From positions 346,903-410,902 of the forward strand of contig NC_018249.1 of NCBI RefSeq assembly GCF_000227135.1: 64,000 bases of DNA, written 5' to 3'. Of this stretch, positions 29,016-39,746 are shown one piece after another (within the stretch, counting starts at the first letter, position 1; every line of letters begins with the position of its first letter). Source of the DNA: Leishmania donovani. Taxonomy: Eukaryota > Euglenozoa > Kinetoplastea > Trypanosomatida > Trypanosomatidae. Under the pieces are notes generated by a model that did no database searches, was not told the origin of the DNA, and saw only the letters and a program-made list of their open reading frames with translations. The translations under genes were made by a program, and so were the position numbers.

Positions 29016-32000
29016 ATGTACCGCGCTAGATCCTGCGGCGTCGTGGCGACGTCAGCGGCAGTCCCGCGTGTCCTTACCGCTCTCGACACGGTGGCCCGTA
29101 GCTACACGCCCATCTACGCTCCTGACCCGGCCACTGATCACCTCGGCGCCCTCCGCAGCGCCGACGAATGCCGAACCTTGTGGGCTCCGCACATTCCTGT
29201 GCCGTCGCTGACACGCGCCATCGAGCTCTGGCTGCGCTTCGGTAATGACCCGGTCGTCCACACCGCTGCCTCTCCTGCATCAGCGGAGCGGGCGGAAGGG
29301 GATGCGGCGCCGTCGTCGACATCGCCCTTCGCCTATGTAGAGGACTACATGGGGTCGAACATGGTCACCGGTGCACCAGAACACGTCAAAGAGAGCGCTG
29401 AGCTCTGGTCCGAGTACTTCGAAAAGAAGTACGTGCGACGTATGCGCCAGTCGCGGCGCACGTCGAAGCAGTACGTGGGCGTGCTTGGCGCGGACGGCAG
29501 AGGTCGCGGCGCGGGCGAGAGCGGCGGCGGCAGCCCGTCCTCGTCGCTCGCCAGCGTGCTCCTCGACGAAGCGGATCACCCGAATACGAAGTGGGAGGCC
29601 GACACGTTCTTCTGCGAGGTTGCCTACCTCAGCGAACGTCACCTCAAGACGAGAGTAACGAACCACCTGCAGCTCGAAAAGCTGCTCTGGGGCGGCACCG
29701 CAAAGCCGGATGCGTTTGTGCAGTTTTTCGAGGCCTTTCAGCAGCAGACTATCACCCGCATCCCCCTTCCCGTTCCGTCCATCTGGGTGTACGAGAGCAC
29801 AGAGGCGAAGAAGAAGTGGGCGGAACGCTACCTGCCAGCCTGCAGCGCCGCGCACGAGTTCTTCCAGGAGAAGCTGCGTCCCCACGCCGCCGACGCACCT
29901 GCACAGGCGAAGCTACTGGCTGACATCGCGGCCGCTTACCACCAGGTGCACGCCATCCTGCTGGAGCGCCGCGCGCGTCAGGTCCAAGCAGGCGTGTACC
30001 CGAGTACGTGGACAGGTCGCGGCGCAGCTGCCACAGCGACGGAAGAGGCCTGGGCGGCGAACGAGGTGGAGAAGGAGCAGCGCCGCATAGACGAGGGCAT
30101 CTACGACCCCGAGGATCTCCTCGACACCACCGCCGAGTGGGCCGCCGAGCACGCGAAGATCCAGGCCATACTTGAGCAACCTCTCACGAGCACCGGCAGT
30201 AATGGCGAGACGTCGTACGGCTTCTCCCTGCAGGACTTCTGGCTGCACACGGAGCGCAGAGAGGCGCTGGAGACGGTGCATGTGCTGGAGTCCGAATCCC
30301 TCGCCCGCGTCGCGGCCGCCGCACGCCGTCGACTCTACAGCGAAACGCCGTTACCTGACGTCTTCGCAGGGTTGGAGGAGAGTGTGGCGAAGGCACGCCT
30401 CGATCTGCGTGCGGCGGTGTTGAAGCCCCACTTCAATGGTGTGTGGTGTCGCATGCATTACGTCAAGTTCGGCGCTGCCTCGCTTGTGCAGCACACCCAC
30501 ACGGCGAGCCGGCAGCTGTTGTTCCACTACGCCGCCTCGACGCAGGTGGTGGCGGCTACAGCGGAGATGTACTACGCCACGAAGCCCTTGAGCAGTCAGC
30601 TGGACTACGCGTCGCCGTACACCTTCCGCCGCTCTTTGGCGCGGCACTGCTCTCACTATGGAGTGGAAATGGCGCACGCGGCGCAGCAGCCGCTGCTGCT
30701 CAGCGCCGCCCACCTCGCCAAGGCAGAGGGGGTCATAGGCCGTGTAGTTCGGCAGGCAGCCGCCCCGTTCGGCGCGCGTCGCCGGGCGCGGTACAGCGCA
30801 GCCCAGCTGAATAATCAGCGTCTGCTGAACCCAGTCAAATCCGTGCAAGTGACGGCGCCGGCGCCGGAGCTGCTCGCTGCCGGTGCTGACCTGCTCACCA
30901 TCTTGCGGGAGGAGAAGACACCCAAGGCAAAGGCAGCTGGGGAGGCTCTCAAGGTGTGGCCGCTGGGCTCACGGCAGACAGTCTCATACGACTGGACGTC
31001 CCCGGCGCTCGACAAGCTGCGCCTCCTGCGCCTCACGGACGGCCCCCTCACCGCCGAGCAGGCGGCGCAGCGAGACCAGCTGCGGCAGGCGGGGCGACTC
31101 GAGATTTCGCTGTGGCGACGGTGCACCGCCGAGGAGCGCCAAAAAGTGCGCGCGCGGATGCAGAAGGAGGCGATCGATGTGCAGGCGCTCGTCTCCGAGA
31201 CGCCGGCCCTCCAGGAGGTGTCAGCGTACGCTTCGCACCTCTACCGAAAACTCACTCGTGAGCAGGAGCAGGAGCAATCGCACAGCGACGCCGCGTCGAC
31301 GCCGCAGGCGTGGGACGAGGCCAGCGGAGAATGGGTCTTTGCCGTCATGCTTGACGATAACGTGCCGCTCTCCGAGACGCAATCGACGGAGGTATTTCTC
31401 CCGTACGTCGACGCAGCGGGCCGGCGCCTGCCGAACGGCGAATACCGTGTGGTCGTCCGCGCCGTGGACCGTGAGCTGAACCCGACCGAGCACCCGACAC
31501 TCATGAGCGATGCCGCCTCCTCCCCCTTCTCCGTTGTCGATGCACTCCCGCAGCTCTATGCGCAGTACACACAGCATCAGCACCCCGCCGACAAGGCCAC
31601 GGGGGCGCCGACAGAGGCGCCGCTCGAGGGCGACATGGCGGGCAAGGATTTGATGCCGTTCTGCGCTTTCCTTCGTGAGGCTGGCCTGCACATCTCGCTC
31701 AGCGCCGAGTTCGCCATGGGCCAGTCCTTGGATAAGCAGGGTAATGTCTCGGTGGCAGAGGTGGCAGCGGCGCTGAGAGGCACAGAGTACCACCGCAGTC
31801 AGTGTGAGCACGGCATCACCGACGCCCAGCGCACCATTGAGCCGCAGTGCCGTCTGCACTGGTCTCTCTATCACCCAGGAGCGACGGAGCAGGAGTGGGC
31901 AGCGGCGCGGCGTCGTGTCCTGCGGCGTGCCATGGCGGAGGAACGCGACTGGTGGCTGCCCGACCCTATGCTGGAGGTGACGGATGTGCGAACCGACAGC

Positions 32001-32663
32001 GCCGGTGCAGCGTCCTTCTCCTTTGGCGCCTACCCTGCCGTTGCACGGTATGGCACGGAGCTGTGCACGGTTCTGCCTGCGCATGGCTCGAATCACATGG
32101 AGTACGCTGTTTTGCCTCCGCCCCCTGGCGTCAAGGCCACGGCGCGTGGCACCGGCGCGCAGGTGCATGCGGAGTGCACCGTGGACGGAACCGGTGCCCT
32201 CGCGTCGTTGCATTACGGCGCACCCATCAGCGCGGCGGACGTCACGGTCGAAGACGCGTTGAAGGCAGCCATGGAGGCAATACAAGTGGCGCAGATGCGG
32301 CACAACACACTGTCGATGGTGAAGCTGTGCGCGTTCGAGAAGCAGGCTCAGACGATGCTGTTCTGCGGCATTCAAGGCTTCGAGTTTGGTGGCAAGCACG
32401 GCCGCACATATGCGTACGCGTTGGATAAGGCAAAGCGCGAGATGGCGGCGACGGCCGAGGCTGGCCAAGTTGCCTCGCTCCAGGCCGCCGACGCCGAGAA
32501 GCTGCGGCTGTCAGATCAGGAGCAGACGTCGGCTGCAGTGGATCGCTTCGCATCACAGACCAACCCTGAGCAGCGCCTGACCCGCTTCGTGCCGCGCTCG
32601 ACCATGAGCGGCTACAGCATGGAGGATGTAGGCCCCGAACGGACATCCACATGGGGCCTGTAG
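29016..32663 (+). CDS. Large conserved-looking protein, probable mitochondrial import
   Basis: A 1215-residue protein I do not recognise. The N-terminus (MYRARSCGVVATSAAVPRVL) lacks acids, contains Arg and small/hydrophobic residues, and resembles a mitochondrial presequence. The rest is a well-behaved globular-looking sequence with few low-complexity inserts, many Trp and Tyr, and several helical stretches, for example around residues 270-330 and 600-640. No nucleotide-binding, zinc or membrane motif is evident. Large trypanosomatid-specific proteins of this kind are common among mitoribosome subunits and assembly factors, so that is one guess. The frame stays open upstream, but only a GTG precedes this codon, so the first ATG is used. 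A candidate acceptor AG lies 39 nt upstream. Confidence 0.8.
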   Translation: MYRARSCGVVATSAAVPRVLTALDTVARSYTPIYAPDPATDHLGALRSADECRTLWAPHIPVPSLTRAIELWLRFGNDPVVHTAASPASAERAEGDAAPSSTSPFAYVEDYMGSNMVTGAPEHVKESAELWSEYFEKKYVRRMRQSRRTSKQYVGVLGADGRGRGAGESGGGSPSSSLASVLLDEADHPNTKWEADTFFCEVAYLSERHLKTRVTNHLQLEKLLWGGTAKPDAFVQFFEAFQQQTITRIPLPVPSIWVYESTEAKKKWAERYLPACSAAHEFFQEKLRPHAADAPAQAKLLADIAAAYHQVHAILLERRARQVQAGVYPSTWTGRGAAATATEEAWAANEVEKEQRRIDEGIYDPEDLLDTTAEWAAEHAKIQAILEQPLTSTGSNGETSYGFSLQDFWLHTERREALETVHVLESESLARVAAAARRRLYSETPLPDVFAGLEESVAKARLDLRAAVLKPHFNGVWCRMHYVKFGAASLVQHTHTASRQLLFHYAASTQVVAATAEMYYATKPLSSQLDYASPYTFRRSLARHCSHYGVEMAHAAQQPLLLSAAHLAKAEGVIGRVVRQAAAPFGARRRARYSAAQLNNQRLLNPVKSVQVTAPAPELLAAGADLLTILREEKTPKAKAAGEALKVWPLGSRQTVSYDWTSPALDKLRLLRLTDGPLTAEQAAQRDQLRQAGRLEISLWRRCTAEERQKVRARMQKEAIDVQALVSETPALQEVSAYASHLYRKLTREQEQEQSHSDAASTPQAWDEASGEWVFAVMLDDNVPLSETQSTEVFLPYVDAAGRRLPNGEYRVVVRAVDRELNPTEHPTLMSDAASSPFSVVDALPQLYAQYTQHQHPADKATGAPTEAPLEGDMAGKDLMPFCAFLREAGLHISLSAEFAMGQSLDKQGNVSVAEVAAALRGTEYHRSQCEHGITDAQRTIEPQCRLHWSLYHPGATEQEWAAARRRVLRRAMAEERDWWLPDPMLEVTDVRTDSAGAASFSFGAYPAVARYGTELCTVLPAHGSNHMEYAVLPPPPGVKATARGTGAQVHAECTVDGTGALASLHYGAPISAADVTVEDALKAAMEAIQVAQMRHNTLSMVKLCAFEKQAQTMLFCGIQGFEFGGKHGRTYAYALDKAKREMAATAEAGQVASLQAADAEKLRLSDQEQTSAAVDRFASQTNPEQRLTRFVPRSTMSGYSMEDVGPERTSTWGL

Positions 32664-34043
32664 TGGAGCATGCCATCACCTCTCTGGGCGGACGCGTGAG
32701 GAAGGGAGAGGAGGGGAGTTGATGGCGCATGTCATTTGATTCCTAACGTTTGGCGGCCTCTGCCGGCGCGTCGATGCGATGCGCTGTGCATGAAGATAGC
32801 GCTGTTCGTGGCCGAGCTTCAGGCCGCTCCCTTAATTCCTGTTGTTGTAGTTTGATCGCGCGCGACACCATCGCCTGTGTGCTGTCATGAATGAGAGTGG
32901 GGGTGCGCGGGTCTTGTGCAGGAGCGCGTTACCGGCGTCACCGTCGCTCTCCGTGTCGCAGGAACATTTTCCTTAGTGGTTGGCGCTGGCTGAATCCGCG
33001 GTCGCAGAAGTTTGGTTGGCGTTGTCTCTGTCCCCCGCCTTCGCCCCCCATACTGTCTTCTCCCTTGTCTGACGTTCTCTGCGTGCACGCAGTTGTGGGG
33101 GGGAAGCGTCTTTCCCCCTCCCTCCCTCCCCCGAGCGCTACTCGGGCACGCGCACACACGCGAACACTCATCACCTGCGCATACCTGCTCACGGGCATAC
33201 CTAGAGAGAGAGAGAGAGGGGGGACGGACTCACTTCCGTGTTCGTCATTGTCACTCTCACACCTAAACACGCACAACATCAAAGCAGCGGTGGCGCGGCT
33301 TCCCTTGCACCCGATAGGGGAAGAGGCGCACGGCACCGTCGATGGCGCTCACATTCTGGCCATCCGCTCGCACGCGCTTATAGGCTGTTTTCCATGCGGC
33401 TGTGCGCATCGGCTCCTCCCCCACTCCACCGCACCCCACCCCTCCGATAGCGATGTTCTCTTTTACGAGCTCATGCGTGGGTGCATGCACGCACATCCGC
33501 AAATTACCACTTTCGCCAGCATTCTCCCGTGCTACCCCACCCCACTCCCGCAACCCGTGAGCATGATTGTGCCCGTGTGTTTGTGTATGTATGCGCCTCT
33601 TCACGTTCATGATCGACTTGGTGACGGCAAAATCACAGCGCAGCCTCACACCAGATCGGCACGCGATACCGCATTGCATCATAGACACAACACGCGCACA
33701 CAAACGCAAGCGCTGCAGAAAAAAAGAAGTGGGGAAGGCACACCAAGTCGGAGTGATGCGCACGCGTACAGCGGCTGCATCGCAATACCCTTGACACACT
33801 CCCAACCCTTCCCCCCCTTCAAACCTCGTGCAACGTATCGCATCAGGCAAGCGTCGACGCTGTACCCAACCAACACGCACTCTCCCCACCGCCATACACG
33901 CATACATACTTCCATAGAAGGTGTTAGGCGGTCAACTTCATACCAGCCTAAAGCAAGGCAACTCTGCCGGCATCCTAATCAGCAGCAAAGACGGCAGCCC
34001 CCTCCCTCCACCGCGGCGGCAGCGCCGTCATCACCTGCGGAAA
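32664..34043. other. Intergenic region
   Basis: No gene seen. It includes (AG)n at about 33202-33218, C-rich and TG/CA-rich stretches and an A run at 33718-33726. The frame of the next gene is open back to about 33921 but without an ATG. Confidence 0.6.
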
Positions 34044-35807
34044 ATGCCATCCTTGCAGGAGTACTGGCAGAGCGGCTTCCGCGGGCTGCACATCGAGGAA
34101 TGTATCAGCAACGTGTTTGCCGACTTCGCCCCCTACGCCAGTGCTGACCAGCAGCGCATTGTCGTCTCCCGCCAGACGCCGGCTCCTGGCAGACCAGTAG
34201 CGTGGAGCAGCGACGCAGCAGCGGTCGCCGGCGTTGTGGGCACCCCTATCAGCCCGACGTCGCACGTCGCGTCCTCGTCGTCTGTCATCGTTGAGGAGAA
34301 CGGGGACTTCACGGTGCAGATGCGCCACCCGCACGCTGGCTCGCTGGCGTTCTCCACGACGGGCCACATGCAGATGGAAGCGGCCGTGCGTGTTGACATA
34401 CCGGTACGTTCATCCACGTCGGGCCGAACTGGCCCCACCACGGGTACAGAAAGGGCCGTGGCTGAGGTGACTGCGCTGTCGGCCTTGTCTCCGACGAGAG
34501 AGTCGGTCTACGGAGCCATCGGACAACGCCGCGCGGATGGCAGCACTGATAAGGCTACGAGCGCGGCCACTAAAACAGCGGCGGCGGCGGTGGTCACGCA
34601 CCCCGTGGCGAAACCAGCGCCGTCGTACCTGCGTTTCAGCGACTTTACCAGGCCTCTCACGATGGCTGCAAGCGAGGCCACGGCTGACAGCACCAACACT
34701 GCTGGTGCACCAGCACCGTGGGGGCAACTAGAGCTTGACATGTCTCTCCCGAACTGGTCTGCCAGCCGACAGAGCATCGGGGCCCGCGCTGGACCTGCTG
34801 CGCTGAGAGTGAATCGTGCCCTGTCTGCCGTGGCCGCTTCGGCCGCCAGGTCACCCACGAACTCCACCTCGCTCTCCGAGGACGACGTGGCCGGCACTGC
34901 TGGCGGCGGCGCGGGTCACCGGTATCAGTACACACTCGACGCCGCCGTTTGCGTGCCGTTTGGCGGCAGCGGCGCTGATGCATCGAGAGCGGCGAGGCGG
35001 ATGCTTGACGGCAAGCCGGTCGTAGTGCTGCCAACAGCGCCGTGGGCACTGACGTGCGGCATGCAGCTCCCTCTCGCGCTGGGCGACACCCTCGTCGGCA
35101 TCTCACTGCAGAACGACCGTGCGTCGTCCGTGACGACGCCGCTCCCTGGCGTGGAGTGGATCATGACGGCTCCTGCTGCAACCCCGTCGGACGCCTCCTC
35201 TTTGCCAGTCGATCCGCTGGTGTCCGCCGCCGACGAGGCGCGCTACGCCGCGTGTGTACCCTCTCTTTTGTATCCGAGTCACAGTATCAGCAGCAGCGGC
35301 TCTGGCGACGCCGCCTCGCCTTCCAGCGCCGCAGCGACACCGGCGTACGTGGCCATCCCATCGATCACAGTTCGCCTCTTGCTCGTGCAGACGCTGGCCA
35401 GCCATACCCTTGTGCGCCGCGACGCATCGGATCTGTCCGCCTCGCAGCTGGACATGAGCGGGAGTGGATATGGCGCCAGCACCAATGGCTCCCGTATCGC
35501 CTCCTCGTACGACTGGCGTCAGCTTCCCACGTTGTTGGGCGTCAATGTCGGCTTCGACCGCGATCGATTACGCATGAGCGCCGCATCGATCCTGCACAAT
35601 GGTGAGATCGACCTGGAGGCGGCGGCGGTGCTCGACGTGACACCGTGGATGCCACGAATGCCAACCTTGCTCAAGCTGGGGTACAACAACGCCGGACGAC
35701 TAGCAGCGGGCATCACGTCGCTCTTCTACGAAACGGTGACGGCCACGCTGGGGATGCACATGGCACGTGGAGAGCAGGCGAGGTTTGGCATTGAGGTCAG
35801 CTTCTAG
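34044..35807 (+). CDS. Probable mitochondrial outer-membrane beta-barrel protein
   Basis: A 587-residue protein. After a short N-terminal helix (MPSLQEYWQSGF), alternating hydrophobic/polar strands are visible: DFTVQMRH, SLAFSTTGHMQM, EAAVRVDIP, YQYTLDAAVCVPF, ALTCGMQLPLAL, TLVGISLQN, LLGVNVGFDRDRLRMSAA, IDLEAAAVLDVT, LLKLGYNNAGRLAAGI and TVTATLGMHMA. The last residues RFGIEVSF fit the mitochondrial beta-signal Po-x-G-x-x-Hy-x-Hy exactly and sit at the extreme C-terminus, as in VDAC and Tom40-type barrels. No membrane helix or presequence is present. Ser/Ala/Thr-rich loops (about 120-215 and 360-480) inflate the length beyond a 280-350-residue porin. It may be a VDAC-like pore or a trypanosomatid-specific barrel, such as those of the tripartite attachment complex; I cannot say which. 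The first ATG is used. Confidence 0.6.
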   Translation: MPSLQEYWQSGFRGLHIEECISNVFADFAPYASADQQRIVVSRQTPAPGRPVAWSSDAAAVAGVVGTPISPTSHVASSSSVIVEENGDFTVQMRHPHAGSLAFSTTGHMQMEAAVRVDIPVRSSTSGRTGPTTGTERAVAEVTALSALSPTRESVYGAIGQRRADGSTDKATSAATKTAAAAVVTHPVAKPAPSYLRFSDFTRPLTMAASEATADSTNTAGAPAPWGQLELDMSLPNWSASRQSIGARAGPAALRVNRALSAVAASAARSPTNSTSLSEDDVAGTAGGGAGHRYQYTLDAAVCVPFGGSGADASRAARRMLDGKPVVVLPTAPWALTCGMQLPLALGDTLVGISLQNDRASSVTTPLPGVEWIMTAPAATPSDASSLPVDPLVSAADEARYAACVPSLLYPSHSISSSGSGDAASPSSAAATPAYVAIPSITVRLLLVQTLASHTLVRRDASDLSASQLDMSGSGYGASTNGSRIASSYDWRQLPTLLGVNVGFDRDRLRMSAASILHNGEIDLEAAAVLDVTPWMPRMPTLLKLGYNNAGRLAAGITSLFYETVTATLGMHMARGEQARFGIEVSF

Positions 35808-37994
35808 AGGCAGACGCGACCACAACCTTGCACCGCTCTCCTGGTGCTTTACTGATGTCCTTCTTGGCGGAGCACGTCGAAGGATGCAGCATGCGTATAC
35901 ACTGGCTCACATTGGACGGGAGCGAAGCAGCGGCGTAACTCTTTACTTCTCTCTCCCCCTCCCACGATGCTAACTTGTTCGTTCTTTTCTTATTCTCATC
36001 TGTTCACGCGTGCACGCGTTTGTATGTGCGAGGGCTCAGCAGAAAGCGGTGGGGCAAGAGAATGCGTTCGTGTGGTTTTCATCTGCCCAACCCTTCCCGC
36101 ACCAACCGCACTGCAGATGACGCGCACGTCTGATGAGCGATTTCACGCTTTACGCTCTCGGTCTTGACGTTTTGTGTTGTTTCTCCTCCGGTTTTCGGTT
36201 TGCACGGCGTGCTGTCCGCTGGCGATGCCGAATACACACTGTCCTCCTCTCGCCCTGTACGTGCGTCGGTGTGTGGGTCATTTCACGGACTCCCGAGGAG
36301 CGACGCCACTCGCGCCTTCTCCCTACGCCAGGCACGTCGTGTGTCTGTGCGCCTCTTCACTTGCGCGTGCCTAAGCGGCGGTGGGGGAGGAGGGTTCGGA
36401 GCGGCATCACTGTGTGCTCCGACTGGACTAAGCTGTAAGCTGCCCAGTGGCGCGCGCTGCTGCCGGCGATGGTCGGTTTTCGTTTCCAGATTGTGTCTCG
36501 GTGTGTATTGCTTTGCTCGCCGGTCGTCGCAGTCGGTTGTCGTGTCATCGTCAGCCTCCTCCATCATAGAGCAGCCGTGTCGTATCCAAGCAACTCTCAC
36601 CCATGCCCCAAGCATGCGTGGTCAACGTGATGCCGTCCCCCGCGCGGGTCTCTTTTCCTCGTGTCTGTGTGGGGTAGCCCATAACATGCCAGCGCCGCCG
36701 CCGTTTTCCTTCCTCCACGCTCATCGCCAACAGCTGTCTGTCTCTCGTGTGGGTACACCAGCACAGAGGTGCGATAGCCTCGCACGTGCCGTCGTGGTTC
36801 TTGCGCTGAGATCGCAGACAGCACTGCCCGTTGAGCAACGTGCGGAAGAGGAGAGGGGCAAGGAAAGTGCGTGGCTTGCGGGCCTGTACGTGCCCGTGTG
36901 CATGCGTGAAAGGAGGGGAGGGGCGGTCTCTCGCTCAGCAGGGTAGTACGTCGTCCTCCGCCAGCGCGAGACAGCGGCACGAACGCTGAGAAACCGAGGC
37001 GCGCCCACGCAGGCGCAACGGTGTCGCCACTTGCGCAGCGCAGAAAGAGAAAAAGAGCATACGCATCCTGCACCCTGTCTCCCACCCTCCCCCCCCCCCG
37101 GCACTTTCAGAAGAAGTATGCGCGGGCCGTGACGCTGGCAAAGGCGCCGGCCTCCGCACTGCTCCGTCCACCCCCTCTTCCCCTCTTTTTCTACGGATGC
37201 ACCTTTAGTACTATCGTTTCTCCTCTCTCTGCCCATCGGTGCCTTTTGTGCTCTTCTCCGCCCTCCGGGCTGAGTCCACTGGACCTCTCCCCTTCTTGCA
37301 AACCCACCGCCTGATGTGAGCTGCGGCGCGCTGCTGTTTTCTGCTGTCGTCGTTGTGCATGCATGCCAAGGGCCTGCAAGTCACAAACTTGCACGCGCGC
37401 AGACCGAAAAAAAAAGGAAGAAACACGTAGTTCACGCACAGCTCTGCTCCGTCGCAGACTCCTCCCCACAGCATCCGCGCGCGCCAGGGCAGCAAAACCC
37501 TATGCGCCGCCTCAGACCAGCGTCCTCTTGACCTTCTCCTCGCTTGTGCCTTCCGACTCCACTGGTCGTTATATACGGGACAGCCGTGCAGGCAGCAGGG
37601 GCCGTTGCTTCGCCGCCACTGCTGCTGTTCTCTTTGTGCGCCGCATCACACCACCACTGCGACTACTTTGGGCTCCATCGGTGCGTGGCCATTGGTGCGT
37701 CGGTGATACCGCGGCCGCCGCAATCGTGGGCGTCGTCGTCTTGCATGGCTTGCTCCTGTGTTTAAGACCTCAATCGTATCTGACCGCCTTTGCGTGCGTG
37801 CCGTTTTACGAGCGAGGGGACTTTGTGCGTGCGCGTTGGTGGCTTTGCCGGCGCCCATCCTCGCCCTTCCTCCCGCCGTGTGTGTGTGTGCTCGCTTCCT
37901 CTCCCTTCCCCCTCTCGCACACCCCTCACATTACCATCTCCCGTCACGCCGCAGGGCCGAGCCGCTGTCTGGTTGCCGTTTTCTCTGCTCACTG
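35808..37994. other. Intergenic region
   Basis: No credible gene. Open frames here, including one of 260 codons at 36164-36946, overlap each other on both strands and translate to Ser/Arg/Cys-rich sequence without motifs. It includes a C run near 37089-37099, an A run near 37406-37414 and a strong pyrimidine tract with AG just before the next gene. Confidence 0.6.
37899..37954 (+). promoter_or_regulatory. Candidate spliced-leader acceptor for the HUT1-like gene
   Basis: CT-rich sequence from about 37899 is followed by GCAG (AG at 37953-37954), 41 nt before the ATG. This would give a short leader. Confidence 0.4.
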
Positions 37995-39746
37995 ATGTCG
38001 TTCGAAGGCGGCTGCGCAGATGGCCGCGGAACGAAGTCGTTACCGACACCGCCGTCCGCGCCAGCGAAGCCATGGACCATGTCCGTCACATCGCCGTGGT
38101 CGGCCGTCGCTGCGGTCAAGGTTGGGGCCTCCTCAAAGATACTGCTGCTCGCGCAGATGCTGCTCTGTGTGATGGGCATCAACCTGTGTTTTGGTTGGTG
38201 GTCTATCAAGCAGGAGCGCGCCATCACAAAACCCTACTTCATAGCTGACAGTGCCTTTGCTGCCTCGATGGCTGCTACTGCAGCGTCAACTCACGACGCG
38301 CGTCGTGCCGCGGCGGTGGCGGCAGCGAAGTCGAATGCCCCGCCTGGCAAGCCGCACGCCGTCTACCTGTCCACGGTGTACGGCATCAGTCTGACGCAAA
38401 CGCTGGCAGGGGCCATCGTGAGCGCAGTGCTCGTGGGAATGAATAGTCTCCTGCGCCGTTCGATGCGGAGCTACCAGCAGCGATCCGGCCGCCAGCGTGG
38501 CGCTAAGGCGAACGCATCGAACGCACTGGATCAGAATCAGTGCACCATGTTGAGTCGGCGAGACGTGCAGGAGATGTTGGCCATGGGCTTCTCCAACATC
38601 TTCGGCACGTCGCTCGGCTACGCCGCCATGCGCCGCATCTCCTACCCCGTCGCGCTGACCGCAAAGATGGGCAAGATGCTTCCTGTCATGTTTGTTGGCT
38701 TTGTGTGGTACCGCGCGCGTTACCCGGCCAAGAAAATTGCGTCGTGCCTGCTCATCACCGGCGGCGTCATCGCCTTCTTTTTGCTGGAGCGTCGCATCAC
38801 CAGCTCCGCCAACGCATCCTCTGCCGCCACCACCACCACCACCGGCGGCGGCGGCGCGGCATCATCCTCGTCATCTCTCTTCGGCATGGCGCTGCTCCTG
38901 CTCAATCTGCTCATGGACGGCTACACGAACTCGACCCAGGATATCCTCGTCAAGCGGCACCGGTGGAATGGGGTGTCGCTTATGATGCGGACGAACCTTG
39001 TCTCGGTCTTGTGTGCCCTATCGCTTCTCTTTGTACTGGAATTGGGGGAACAGCCTTGGAGCTGGCTGGCGTCGTTCTCGCACCACACCGTGACTTCGGC
39101 GATGCGCAGCCTCCCCATGTCGAACGGCGCACTTGGTCGCGCACTCGGGGCTTGGCTGGAGCGCGCTAGCGAAGTCTCGGCCACGTCAGCCGTTCCGTTC
39201 CGCGACCTCTCTCGTTTTATCGCCTTCCTCGCGCACTGCCCGGAGGCGCGCCACGACGTGTTCCTTATGAGTCTCTTGAGCGCACTTGGGCAGCTGTTCA
39301 TCTTCCACACAATCACCGTCTTTGGAACGCTGGCGCTGACCGCGATGACGCTGCTGCGCAAGATCGGCAGTGTTATCCTCTCCATTGTGGTACACGGGCA
39401 CACTGTGCACAGCGCGCAGTGGGCCTCGCTCGGCGCTGTCTTCATCGGGGTCGTTCTCGAGGGCTACATCAACATTCAAGAAGCCTCGCTCAGGCAGGGG
39501 CAAGCGACCACGAAGCGTGCGGCACCGCAGAAGGCTGCAGCGACTGCGAGTCCATCGTCGTCTAGCAGTGCTGTGCCCGTCAACGGCACGCCGGCCCCCG
39601 GATACGCGAGTTTCAGTGCAAAGAAGAGCAACGCATCTGAAGATTCAGCAGCGACAGCGCTGGCGAAAGCGCGGGTGCTCCGCGCCATCGCCGCCACAAC
39701 CGCTGCACCCGCCTCGTCGCCACCAAAAGCAAAGAAGACGCAGTAG
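37995..39746 (+). CDS. HUT1/SLC35B1-type nucleotide-sugar or ATP/ADP carrier
   Basis: A 583-residue multi-pass membrane protein. Hydrophobic segments lie at about 46-68, 128-153, 194-266 (several), 295-355 and 423-493. The core motifs are those of the UAA/SLC35B family: ISYPVALTAKMGKMLPVM, MALLLLNLLMDGYTNSTQD and SLLSALGQLFIF, followed by TAMTLLRKIGSVILSIV. Family members (yeast HUT1, human SLC35B1) act in the ER membrane, with proposed substrates UDP-galactose/UDP-glucose or ATP/ADP exchange. The protein ends in KKTQ, a textbook KKXX ER-retrieval signal, which supports ER location. It is longer than the usual 320-350 residues because of an N-terminal extension, a loop insertion near 160-185, a Ser/Gly insert near 270-295 and a C-terminal Ala/Ser tail. 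The frame extends upstream without ATG, so this is the first ATG. Substrate cannot be decided from the sequence. Confidence 0.85.
   Translation: MSFEGGCADGRGTKSLPTPPSAPAKPWTMSVTSPWSAVAAVKVGASSKILLLAQMLLCVMGINLCFGWWSIKQERAITKPYFIADSAFAASMAATAASTHDARRAAAVAAAKSNAPPGKPHAVYLSTVYGISLTQTLAGAIVSAVLVGMNSLLRRSMRSYQQRSGRQRGAKANASNALDQNQCTMLSRRDVQEMLAMGFSNIFGTSLGYAAMRRISYPVALTAKMGKMLPVMFVGFVWYRARYPAKKIASCLLITGGVIAFFLLERRITSSANASSAATTTTTGGGGAASSSSSLFGMALLLLNLLMDGYTNSTQDILVKRHRWNGVSLMMRTNLVSVLCALSLLFVLELGEQPWSWLASFSHHTVTSAMRSLPMSNGALGRALGAWLERASEVSATSAVPFRDLSRFIAFLAHCPEARHDVFLMSLLSALGQLFIFHTITVFGTLALTAMTLLRKIGSVILSIVVHGHTVHSAQWASLGAVFIGVVLEGYINIQEASLRQGQATTKRAAPQKAAATASPSSSSSAVPVNGTPAPGYASFSAKKSNASEDSAATALAKARVLRAIAATTAAPASSPPKAKKTQ

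Noticed and set aside
31720..31775. EF-hand-like stretch (LDKQGNVSVAEVAAAL) in the large mitochondrial candidate
   Set aside because: The glycine is at position 4 of the loop and not 6, and the spacing of acidic ligands is wrong.
36164..36946. 260-codon + strand open frame
   Set aside because: Composition is Arg/Ser/Cys-rich noise, competing frames are open on both strands, and no motif or suitable start context was seen.
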